NCBI GenBank assembly: GCA_040905965.1
Contig: JBBDQP010000098.1
Location: 13,494-77,493 of the forward strand
Source of the DNA: DATHWB01 sp040905965
Lineage (GTDB): Bacteria > Actinomycetota > Acidimicrobiia > Spongiisociales > ZC4RG35
Direction of reading: 5' to 3'
Length of the DNA stretch: 64,000 nucleotides
Both the position numbers and the translations under genes were made by a program. Of this stretch, positions 17,531-25,228 are shown one piece after another. How positions within the stretch are numbered: the first letter of the stretch is position 1; the number at the start of each line of letters is the position of its first letter. Below the pieces are notes generated by a model. It did no database searches and had not been told where the DNA came from. It saw nothing but the letters and a program-made list of their open reading frames with translations.

Positions 17531-18883
17531 ATGATCCCTCCCCGCACACCGCCCGGCATCCTCGAACTCCTTCCCGCCGAGCAGGCCACGTTCCGGCGCA
17601 TGCTCGACACCGTCCGCACCACCTATGAGCGGTTTGGTTTCGTCGAGATCGAGACTCCCGTCTTCGAACGGACAGAGGTGCTGCTGACGAAGACCGGCGG
17701 CGAGACGGAACGCCAGATCTACTTCGTGCAGTCGACAGGATCGATGGACAGCGATGCCGCCCCGGACCTGGCCCTGCGATTCGACCTGACCGTCCCCCTC
17801 GCCCGGTACGTCGCCGAACATCAGAACGATCTCGCCTTTCCCTTCAAGCGGTATCAGATCCAGCGCGTCTATCGCGGGGAACGGCCGCAACGCGGCCGGT
17901 TTCGCGAGTTCTACCAATGCGACATCGACGTGATCGGACGGGAGTCTTTGAATCTGCGCCACGACGCCGAAGTGCCCGCCGTCATCGAAGACGTGTTCAG
18001 TCGGCTCGAAGTCGGCTCGTTCACGATCCGCATCAACAACCGGTTGCTCATGGCGGGGCTTCTCGGCCAACTCGGGATCGAGGGCGACCTGCAGGCGGCG
18101 GTCCTCAGGGAGGTCGACAAGCTCGACAAACGGGATCCCGACGAGGTGGAGGCGGCCCTCGTGGGGCTCGGACTCTCCCAGGGTGACGTCGTCGCCCTCC
18201 TCGGCCTGGTCGGGACTCGAGTCCGGGGGGCGGACGATGCGATCGCCTCGCTGGGTTCACTCGAGGCGAAGGACGATCGGGCACGACGAGGGGTAGCGGA
18301 TCTGCGGGTGGTGTTCGAGACGCTCGCCGAACTCGGCGTTCCCGATCATGCCTATGCCCTCGACCTCGGGATCGCCCGCGGTCTGGAGTACTACACGGGG
18401 ACCGTGTACGAGACCACCCTCGATGCTCATCCGGAGATCGGATCGGTGTGTTCAGGAGGTCGATACGACGACCTCGCGAGCCTCTACACGAATACCCGCC
18501 TGCCAGGCGTCGGGATTTCCATCGGGCTGACCCGGCTCTATTGGCAACTTCGGGAAGCAGGTCTGGTTGGTGCCGGTTCGACGTCGGTCGCTGCGTATGT
18601 GACAGTGATGGACGACGAAAGTCTCAACTCCGCCTTGCGTCTGGCCACATCTCTGCGGGCGGCCGGGATCAACACGGATGTGGCCTCCGAGGCAGGACGT
18701 CTCGGCAAACAACTCAAATACGCCGACCGCATCGGAGCGCGCTACGCGATCATCGCCGGTGAGGACGAGCGGTCGAGGGGGGCGGTCACCGTCAAGGATC
18801 TGCTGGTCGGCGACCAATTCGAGTCCGCCGCCGATGAGTTGGCGGACTCACTCAACCGACGGATTCAATCAGGAGCATCATGA
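17531..18883 (+). CDS. hisS: Histidyl-tRNA synthetase
   Basis: This 450-residue class II synthetase charges tRNA-His. Motif 2 lies in PQRGRFREFYQCDIDVIG. The histidine-specific motifs are RGLEYYTGTVYE and CSGGRYDDLA near 280-315, and the anticodon-binding domain occupies about 350-440. The start MIPPRTPPGILELLP aligns with family N-termini. It overlaps aspS by 4 nt. Confidence 0.97.
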   Translation: MIPPRTPPGILELLPAEQATFRRMLDTVRTTYERFGFVEIETPVFERTEVLLTKTGGETERQIYFVQSTGSMDSDAAPDLALRFDLTVPLARYVAEHQNDLAFPFKRYQIQRVYRGERPQRGRFREFYQCDIDVIGRESLNLRHDAEVPAVIEDVFSRLEVGSFTIRINNRLLMAGLLGQLGIEGDLQAAVLREVDKLDKRDPDEVEAALVGLGLSQGDVVALLGLVGTRVRGADDAIASLGSLEAKDDRARRGVADLRVVFETLAELGVPDHAYALDLGIARGLEYYTGTVYETTLDAHPEIGSVCSGGRYDDLASLYTNTRLPGVGISIGLTRLYWQLREAGLVGAGSTSVAAYVTVMDDESLNSALRLATSLRAAGINTDVASEAGRLGKQLKYADRIGARYAIIAGEDERSRGAVTVKDLLVGDQFESAADELADSLNRRIQSGAS

Positions 18884-20637
18884 CCGAGTACCGCACGGCC
18901 CACGCCGGCACCATGGACGAGAGCCGAATCGGCGACACCGTCACTATTGCCGGATGGGTCCAACGCCGTCGCGACCATGGGGGAGTGGCATTCTTCGACG
19001 TACGCGACGCATCGGGCGTGGTTCAGGTCGTGGCAGATCCCGAGACGATCCCCGAGGTGGGTGACCTCCGCATGGAGTTCTGTGTGGCGGTCACCGGCGA
19101 AGTGCGGCACCGTCCCGAAGGGACCGTGAACGCCGACCTCCCTACCGGCGACGTCGAGATCGGCGCCACCGCGCTGGAAGTGTTGAGCTCCGCCGACCCG
19201 CTCCCATTCATGCTCGACGACCGCATCGATACCGACGAGCGCGTCCGGCTCGAGTACCGCTACCTCGATCTGCGTCGACCTTCGATGGCGGCGAACCTGC
19301 GGGCTCGCTCGAGAGCGTCCTCGGCCATCCGTCAGACGCTGGACGCCAAGGGATTTCTCGAGGTCGAGACTCCAACTCTGATCCGGTCGACTCCGGAGGG
19401 TGCTCGCGACGTGCTGGTCCCGAGTCGGCTGCGCAAAGGCAGCTTCTATGCACTTCCGCAATCGCCTCAGCTCTTCAAGCAGATGCTGATGATCGCCGGA
19501 GTCGAGCGGTACTACCAGATCGCCCGGTGCTATCGCGATGAGGACTTTCGATCCGACCGTCAGCTCGAATTCACCCAGCTCGATCTCGAAGGAGCCTTCT
19601 GGGGACAGGATGACGTGCTCTCGGTCGTCCAGGAAGTCCTCGCGGCTGCCGTCAAGGCAGTGCGCGGAATCGACGTGGAGTTGCCGTTCCTGACGCTCAC
19701 GTGGCGCGAAGCGATGGATCGCTTCGGATCGGACAAGCCCGACCTTCGATTCGGCATGGAGATCTCCGATCTAAGTCCGGTCTTCGCAACGACGGACTTC
19801 GCCGTGTTCTCGAGCACACTCGCAAACGGCGGGACCATTCGGGGAATCAACGCCGGGAAGATCGAATTTCCACGGTCGCGCGCCGACGCCCTCACCGAAG
19901 ATGCAAAAGCCGCCGGCGCCAAAGGCCTGGTGTGGATGGTGGTCGAAGACGACGGCAGCCTCCGATCTCCAATTTCGAAATTCCTGACGGAAGAGGAGCA
20001 ACACGGGCTGGCCGCCGCCTTGGACGCCGGGCCAGGCGATGTCCTCTTGATCGTGGCCGATGGGTGGAAGACGGCGGTGACCGTTCTTGGTGGCCTCCGT
20101 AACGCGATCGGGAGGCCCACGGGCCACGACGAGCTGATGTTCTTGTGCGTCGTCGACTTCCCGATGTTCGAAGAAGACGAGGACGGGAAGATCACCTTCT
20201 CCCATCATCCGTTCACTGCGCCGCGAGACATGGAGATTGCTCGAACGACCCCGCTGGAAGCGACGTCCAAGGCGTACGACGTGGTTGTCAACGGGATCGA
20301 GTTGGGCTCGGGTTCGGTGAGGATCCACGATCCGGAGGTTCAGTCCGAGGTGTTCGACATCCTCGGCATCGATCGCGAGTCGGCGGAAAGGCGTTTCGGC
20401 TGGTTCCTTCGTGCCCTTCGTTATGGGACGCCGCCACACGCAGGATTCGCATTCGGCATCGATCGTCTCGTCATGGTGCTCCAGAACGAGACGTCGATTC
20501 GCGAGGTGATCCCGTTTCCGAAGACCCAGACAGGACTGGATCCACTCACGTCCTCGCCGAGTCCGGTCGACGACGTCCAACTGAAGGAGCTCGGAATCCG
20601 GCTGAGACCGGAAGTGTCTGCCCCAGAGGAGACCTGA
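18880..20637 (+). CDS. aspS: Aspartyl-tRNA synthetase (bacterial type)
   Basis: This 585-residue class IIb synthetase has an N-terminal OB anticodon-binding domain (about 1-110; GWVQRRRDHGGVAFFDVRD), a catalytic core with LPQSPQLFKQMLM and RCYRDEDFRSDRQLEFTQ (motif 2), the bacterial GAD insert near 290-410, and motif 3 in GFAFGIDRLVM. The sequence alone does not tell me whether it also charges tRNA-Asn; no gatCAB or asnS is in the window. Confidence 0.96.
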   Translation: MTEYRTAHAGTMDESRIGDTVTIAGWVQRRRDHGGVAFFDVRDASGVVQVVADPETIPEVGDLRMEFCVAVTGEVRHRPEGTVNADLPTGDVEIGATALEVLSSADPLPFMLDDRIDTDERVRLEYRYLDLRRPSMAANLRARSRASSAIRQTLDAKGFLEVETPTLIRSTPEGARDVLVPSRLRKGSFYALPQSPQLFKQMLMIAGVERYYQIARCYRDEDFRSDRQLEFTQLDLEGAFWGQDDVLSVVQEVLAAAVKAVRGIDVELPFLTLTWREAMDRFGSDKPDLRFGMEISDLSPVFATTDFAVFSSTLANGGTIRGINAGKIEFPRSRADALTEDAKAAGAKGLVWMVVEDDGSLRSPISKFLTEEEQHGLAAALDAGPGDVLLIVADGWKTAVTVLGGLRNAIGRPTGHDELMFLCVVDFPMFEEDEDGKITFSHHPFTAPRDMEIARTTPLEATSKAYDVVVNGIELGSGSVRIHDPEVQSEVFDILGIDRESAERRFGWFLRALRYGTPPHAGFAFGIDRLVMVLQNETSIREVIPFPKTQTGLDPLTSSPSPVDDVQLKELGIRLRPEVSAPEET

Positions 20638-20644
20638 GTCCGCC

Positions 20645-21366
20645 GTGGACCTGTTCAGCGCCGGTGCCGAGCAGCGACGAGCCGCTGTCGCCCCTCTCGC
20701 CGCCCGCATGCGACCGAGGACTATCGACGAGGTTGCGGGCCAGCCAGGGCTCCTCACCCAAGGTGCCGCGTTTCGAAGGATCGTCGAGTCGGGGCGGCCG
20801 ATCTCCATGTTGCTCTGGGGTCCGCCCGGCACCGGAAAGACGACCTTGGCGCGCCTGATCGCCCATCACGTCGATGCGGTGTTCGAGACTCTCTCGGCGA
20901 CCAATGCCGGAGTGAAGGACGTGCGAGCGGTGCTTTCGGCTGCTCGAGAGCGGTTGGGCACCGATGAGCGTCGCACGGTGCTCTTTCTCGACGAGATCCA
21001 CCGCTTCTCCAAGTCCCAGCAAGACGCCCTGCTCCCAGGGGTCGAGGACGGCACGGTGATCCTCGTCGGCGCCACGACCGAGAATCCGTTCTTCGAGGTC
21101 AACTCTCCGCTGATGAGCCGGATGACGCTGTTTCGCACGGAACGGCTGGACGACTCGGCCATCGCCGAACTGATCGACCGGGCGCTCTCCGATTCCGAGC
21201 GGGGCCTGGGAGCGGACGGATTGACGATCACCGACGAGGCCAGAACTGCGCTTGCGACACGGGCGGGTGGCGATGCCCGCCACGCCCTGACCGCACTCGA
21301 AGTCGCGGCGTCCCTGACGCTGGGGCGCGGAGCCGACGAGATCGACGTCGATGACGTGGGCGAGGC
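20645..21366 (+). CDS. rarA: Replication-associated recombination ATPase RarA/MgsA, N-terminal part (C-terminus lost in gap)
   Basis: The visible 240 residues hold an AAA+ clamp-loader-like ATPase: Walker A GPPGTGKTT, Walker B VLFLDEIHRFSKSQQD, sensor GATTENPFFEVN. RarA acts at stalled replication forks. The family is about 430 residues, so roughly 190 residues fall in the N block. After the gap a frame ending WIDSQLGKPPR stops at 21502, overlapping the next GTG in GTGA style, and may be the true end. GTG 20645 lies 7 nt after aspS. Confidence 0.88.
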
Positions 21367-21466
21367 NNNNNNNNNNNNNNNNNNNNNNNNNNNNNNNNNN
21401 NNNNNNNNNNNNNNNNNNNNNNNNNNNNNNNNNNNNNNNNNNNNNNNNNNNNNNNNNNNNNNNNNN
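21367..21466. other. Assembly gap (100 N) in rarA
   Basis: One hundred Ns is a conventional placeholder. The flanks share no repeated sequence, and about 570 nt of rarA are missing, so the true gap is longer than drawn. Confidence 0.9.
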
Positions 21467-21498
21467 TGGATCGACTCCCAACTCGGGAAACCACCACG

Positions 21499-22611
21499 GT
21501 GATCTCCCTTCCCGCCACGGTGAAGCGAACGCTCGACCTCTCGCGTGACCTCGCCGGTCTGGTGGGAGAAATCGGCTCGCACCCGGTCGTCGTCACCGAC
21601 AGCCAGCTCGCAGCCGCGGGCGTCGCCGGGGCGGTCGTGTCCGCTCTCGGCTGCGAGGTCACTTCGGTCCCCCCGGGTGAACCGACATCGGAATCGGTCT
21701 CAGTGCTCGCCCATGCATTGAGCGCGAGCGGAACGGATGTCGTCGTGGCCGTGGGCGGAGGAAGCGTGATCGACAGCGCAAAGCTGGCCGCTCGTCTCGT
21801 GGCGGATCCGACGGGCCTCACTCGCCGACTGTTGAGTGCGAACCCGTTTCCACCTGGCGCATCGGTGGTGGCGCTCCCCACGACGTCAGGATCGGGCGCG
21901 GAGGTGACTCGCACGGCGATCGTGTCCCATAGCGGACACAAGACATGGGCCTGGGACGAACGTCTCCGGCCGGAGCTCGCGGTGCTCGCCCCCGAACTCA
22001 CCGCGTCGACTCCAAGGTCGGTTGCGGTCGCCGCAGGGCTGGATGCCTTCGTCCATGCGGTCGAGGCCGGCACTGGACAACGGGCGACAGCGGAGATCAC
22101 AACACTCGGCTTTACCGCCGCCGGCATCCTCCACGACAGCCTCCCGAACGCCCTCGCTCATCCCGAGGGTGTGGACGCTCGCGCTCGGGTCATGGACGCA
22201 GCCACCGCGGCGGGCGTGGCCATCGACGAGTGCGGAACCGGTATCGGGCACGCGGTAGGTCACGCTCTCGCATCGATTGTCAGCATCCCGCACGGACTGG
22301 CGGTGATGCTTGGGTTCAGAGCGGGTCTCGAATGGACGCTCGAGACTTCGGGTGATGCGTATCGGGGTTTGGCGTCCGCCCTCGGCACCGGTGAGTCGCC
22401 CGACGTTCTCCCGGCCGCAGTAGACCTGCTCTTGGCAGACGTCGGATTCCGGGCAGAGATCGACCGATACGCGCCGCCAACGGCGGACCAGTTGGCCGAC
22501 GAGATGGCATCGCCCGACCATCAGCCGATGTGTCGCAACAACGCCCGCGTCATTGGCGCCTCGGACGTCGGCGAGATTGCCGAGCTCGTCATCCGGTTCT
22601 GGTCGCGATGA
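21499..22611 (+). CDS. Iron-containing alcohol dehydrogenase family protein
   Basis: This 370-residue protein has the NAD(P) loop GGGSVIDSAK near 87-96 and the metal ligands of group III dehydrogenases: D182 and H186 (GLDAFVHAVE), H251 (GIGHAVGHA) and H265 (SIPHG). Substrates in the family range from short alcohols to maleylacetate and cannot be told here. GTG 21499 overlaps the probable end of rarA. It forms a coupled trio with the next two genes, which break the aspS-rarA-alaS core order and suggest an accessory metabolic insert. Confidence 0.88.
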   Translation: MISLPATVKRTLDLSRDLAGLVGEIGSHPVVVTDSQLAAAGVAGAVVSALGCEVTSVPPGEPTSESVSVLAHALSASGTDVVVAVGGGSVIDSAKLAARLVADPTGLTRRLLSANPFPPGASVVALPTTSGSGAEVTRTAIVSHSGHKTWAWDERLRPELAVLAPELTASTPRSVAVAAGLDAFVHAVEAGTGQRATAEITTLGFTAAGILHDSLPNALAHPEGVDARARVMDAATAAGVAIDECGTGIGHAVGHALASIVSIPHGLAVMLGFRAGLEWTLETSGDAYRGLASALGTGESPDVLPAAVDLLLADVGFRAEIDRYAPPTADQLADEMASPDHQPMCRNNARVIGASDVGEIAELVIRFWSR

Positions 22612-23723
22612 TCAAGTCGATCGTTGTCAGCCATCATCGGCTCCTCCTCGACCCTCCGTTCCCGGCGGCGTGGGATCCGCAGCCCCGCCGGGCATTCCCC
22701 GTTGCCATCGTGCGGGTGGTTGACGATTCCGGCGCAGAAGGCTTCGGCGTCGGAGATCCCCTGCGTGGGCTTGCCGACTACGAGCACCTGTTCGTGGGTG
22801 CCGATCCGCTCGATCTGGATCGGCACTCGGTGGTGCTCGACAACATCGCCTTTCTCGACGGTCGGCCGTGGCCGTTCGAGACGGCTCTCTGGGATCTCGC
22901 CGGAAAGCTGATGGATCGACCGATCTGGCAGATGGTCGGCGGCGCCACGAACACACTCGATCTGTATGCGTCCTTTGGCACCCACCGGGACGCCCCTGGC
23001 ACCGTCGAACGAGCGCAGGCGGTGGTGGCGCGCGGCTTTCGGGCGATCAAGCTCCGATTCGGACGCGGCGACATCGCAGCTGATCTCGCGGTCCTCGATG
23101 CCGTAATGGCAGCGGTGGGTCCACGGATCGCGGTCATGGTCGACTGCAACCACGGTTGGCGGATGCCATGGGACACGTCACCTGCCGTCACCTTCGAAGC
23201 CATCCTTCCCCTCGCCCGTGAACTCTCGGACCGCAAGGTTCACTGGATGGAAGAGCCGCTGCATCGGGGAGATCATCGGGGGATGGCACGGCTGCGCGCT
23301 GAAGTCGGCGTGAAGATCGCCGGCGGCGAGATGACCCGAGAGCTGCACGAGTTCGATCTGATGCTCGAAGCAGGGTCGCTCGACGTATACCAGCCCGACG
23401 CAGCCGTGACGGGAGGCATCGGAGGGCTCCGACGGATTGCCGAGGCGGTCAGGGCGCGAGGCCACGTCTTCAGCCCCCACACTTGGGGGAGCGGCATCGC
23501 ACTCATGGCGAACGCGCATCTCACCGCGGGAACCGGCGGCACATCGTTCCTGGAATATCCGATCGACCCGCCCGAATGGACCGAGGAGCGGCGGGATTTC
23601 GTGCTCACAGAGCCGATCGTCTGCGACGGTCGCCTGGTGCTCGGCGACCAACCGGGGCTTGGGGTGAGCCTGGACGACGATCGGTGTGCGGCGACACTGG
23701 TCGACGTGGCCCGGTACACGTGA
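22608..23723 (+). CDS. Enolase superfamily, mandelate racemase/muconate lactonizing-like enzyme
   Basis: This 371-residue (beta/alpha)7beta-barrel protein carries the mandelate-racemase-type residues: K-x-R in AIKLRFG, metal ligands in MVDCNHGW, EEPL and AGGEM, and the Asp/His pair in VYQPD and SPHTWGSGI. The final histidine places it nearer the mandelate racemase subgroup (acid-sugar dehydratases, racemases) than muconate cycloisomerase; the substrate is unknown. ATG 22608 overlaps the upstream stop by 4 nt. The pairing with a dehydrogenase and a sugar dehydrogenase suggests sugar-acid or alcohol catabolism. Confidence 0.86.
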   Translation: MIKSIVVSHHRLLLDPPFPAAWDPQPRRAFPVAIVRVVDDSGAEGFGVGDPLRGLADYEHLFVGADPLDLDRHSVVLDNIAFLDGRPWPFETALWDLAGKLMDRPIWQMVGGATNTLDLYASFGTHRDAPGTVERAQAVVARGFRAIKLRFGRGDIAADLAVLDAVMAAVGPRIAVMVDCNHGWRMPWDTSPAVTFEAILPLARELSDRKVHWMEEPLHRGDHRGMARLRAEVGVKIAGGEMTRELHEFDLMLEAGSLDVYQPDAAVTGGIGGLRRIAEAVRARGHVFSPHTWGSGIALMANAHLTAGTGGTSFLEYPIDPPEWTEERRDFVLTEPIVCDGRLVLGDQPGLGVSLDDDRCAATLVDVARYT

Positions 23724-24976
23724 GGTTCTGGACCGTCACTGTCGTACTCGTCGCGGGATTCGTCGTCGCATGCGCGCCGGGGGAGAGCGCACCGGCAACA
23801 TCGGTCACGACTGCCTCACCGACGACGACGACCCTGGTGGATACGACCACCAGGGTGACCGCCACTACCAGCACCACGACCCCCGAAACAACGACCACCA
23901 CCGAGGCGTTGTCGCCCCTCCTCGGGCTCGCCATCGAACTGGTGACGGACGCGCTCTCCCAGCCCGTCCTGCTCCTCGCACCGGTGGATTCGGACCGCCG
24001 CTTCGTCGTCGAGCGGGTCGGCTCGGTATGGGAACTCGGCGAAGACGGCACTCCACTGTCGGATCCGTATCTCGACCTGCGGGATCGGGTGAACGCGGGA
24101 GGAATCGAACAGGGGCTTCTCGGAATGGCATTCCATCCCGACTTCTCCGACAACGGCCGCCTGTTCGCGTACTACTACCACGGAGCGGACACGACCCGAC
24201 TCGTCGAATTCCAAGCCGATCCCGGCGCCGGTCGGGTGGACGCTTCGACCGAGCAAGTGATGATGACGTTCGCCCAGCCCACCGTGCGTCACAACGGCGG
24301 CATGCTCGAATTCGGTCCGGACGGGATGCTCTACCTGAGCCTTGGCGAAGGAGGCGCGGCGTCGACGCACTCACAGGACCCGAACACCCACCTCTCTTCG
24401 ATTCTGCGCCTCGACGTCGACAACGGCGAGCCCTACACCATCCCGTTCGACAACCCGTTCGTCGGCGGGGGCGGAGCGCCGGAGGTGTGGGCCTACGGTC
24501 TTCGCAATCCTTGGCGGTTCGCCATCGATGCCCTGGGTGGTGACATCTATATCGCCGACGTGGGTCATGAGAGATTCGAGGAGATCAACGTCGTCTCACT
24601 CGGCGAGTCAGGTGTGAACTTCGGTTGGATCCGGATGGAGGCGTCGGCGTGTTTCCAGCGCGGGTGCGACGCCGAAGCCGAAGACCTGACCCTGCCCGTC
24701 CACGAGTACAGCCACGACGAGGGGTGCTCGGTCACTGGGGGCAGGGTGTACCGGGGCGAGGCAATCCCGGAACTGATCGGCACCTACTTCTACTCGGACT
24801 GGTGTGGCGGCTGGTTGCGAAGTTTTCGTTGGGATGGCGCCTCCGCCATCGACCATGCGGAATGGTTGACCGACCTCGGCCAAGTCAACAGTTTCGGACT
24901 GGACTCTTCCGGCGAGCTCTACATCCTCACCTGGGAGGGTGAGGTCGGCAAGATCGTCCCGGTGCGCGACGGGTAA
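23720..24976 (+). CDS. PQQ-dependent glucose/sorbosone dehydrogenase family lipoprotein
   Basis: This 418-residue exported protein starts at GTG 23720 overlapping the upstream stop. A signal peptide ends in a lipobox (VVAC, C18), and residues about 22-56 are a Thr-rich linker, so it is probably anchored outside the membrane. The six-bladed propeller holds the GSDH hallmarks TVRHNGGMLEFGPDGMLYLS and YGLRNPWRFAID. Homologues oxidise aldoses with PQQ; no PQQ synthesis gene is nearby. Paired cysteines (ACFQRGC, DWCGG) may form disulfides. Confidence 0.88.
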   Translation: MRFWTVTVVLVAGFVVACAPGESAPATSVTTASPTTTTLVDTTTRVTATTSTTTPETTTTTEALSPLLGLAIELVTDALSQPVLLLAPVDSDRRFVVERVGSVWELGEDGTPLSDPYLDLRDRVNAGGIEQGLLGMAFHPDFSDNGRLFAYYYHGADTTRLVEFQADPGAGRVDASTEQVMMTFAQPTVRHNGGMLEFGPDGMLYLSLGEGGAASTHSQDPNTHLSSILRLDVDNGEPYTIPFDNPFVGGGGAPEVWAYGLRNPWRFAIDALGGDIYIADVGHERFEEINVVSLGESGVNFGWIRMEASACFQRGCDAEAEDLTLPVHEYSHDEGCSVTGGRVYRGEAIPELIGTYFYSDWCGGWLRSFRWDGASAIDHAEWLTDLGQVNSFGLDSSGELYILTWEGEVGKIVPVRDG

Positions 24977-24979
24977 TCT
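24974..24979 (+). promoter_or_regulatory. -10 element (leaderless type) before the small membrane gene and alaS
   Basis: TAATCT overlaps the stop codon of the sugar dehydrogenase and ends exactly 6 nt before ATG 24986. Transcription would start at the ATG. Confidence 0.5.
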
Positions 24980-24985
24980 CGGAGC

Positions 24986-25174
24986 ATGCTCGACCGTCTC
25001 TCGTGGTTCATCACAGGCCTCGTCACCGGGGGTGTGATCACGGTGCGGGCGTTGCGCCGACGGCCTCGCCCCCGGGATCTCAAGAGCGCTGCACTTCAGA
25101 CCTCCGCAGACATCCTCGATATCGCCGCCCGTCTCGTGCAGCCGCCCCGTCGCCGCCTGATCCGAGTCCGCTAA
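24986..25174 (+). CDS. Small membrane-anchored protein upstream of alaS
   Basis: This 62-residue protein has one N-terminal hydrophobic stretch (about 5-22), a basic cluster (RALRRRPRPR), and a C-terminal amphipathic part ending RRRLIRVR. Streptomycetes have a comparable short membrane protein (DUF6167-like) directly before alaS; homology is inferred from position and architecture only. Function unknown. Confidence 0.62.
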   Translation: MLDRLSWFITGLVTGGVITVRALRRRPRPRDLKSAALQTSADILDIAARLVQPPRRRLIRVR

Positions 25175-25212
25175 CGCCGGAAAAGCCTGCGGGAGACCGC
25201 GGCGAGGGTGTG

Positions 25213-25218
25213 TACCGT
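25213..25218 (+). promoter_or_regulatory. Possible -10 element for alaS
   Basis: TACCGT ends 10 nt before ATG 25229. It supports ATG 25229 over GTG 25208, which lies upstream of it. Confidence 0.4.
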
Positions 25219-25228
25219 TGCCCGTCCA

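Noticed and set aside
23822..23905. Thr-rich repetitive stretch as a possible microsatellite
   Set aside because: It encodes the Thr-rich linker of a lipoprotein; codons vary, so there is no simple DNA repeat.
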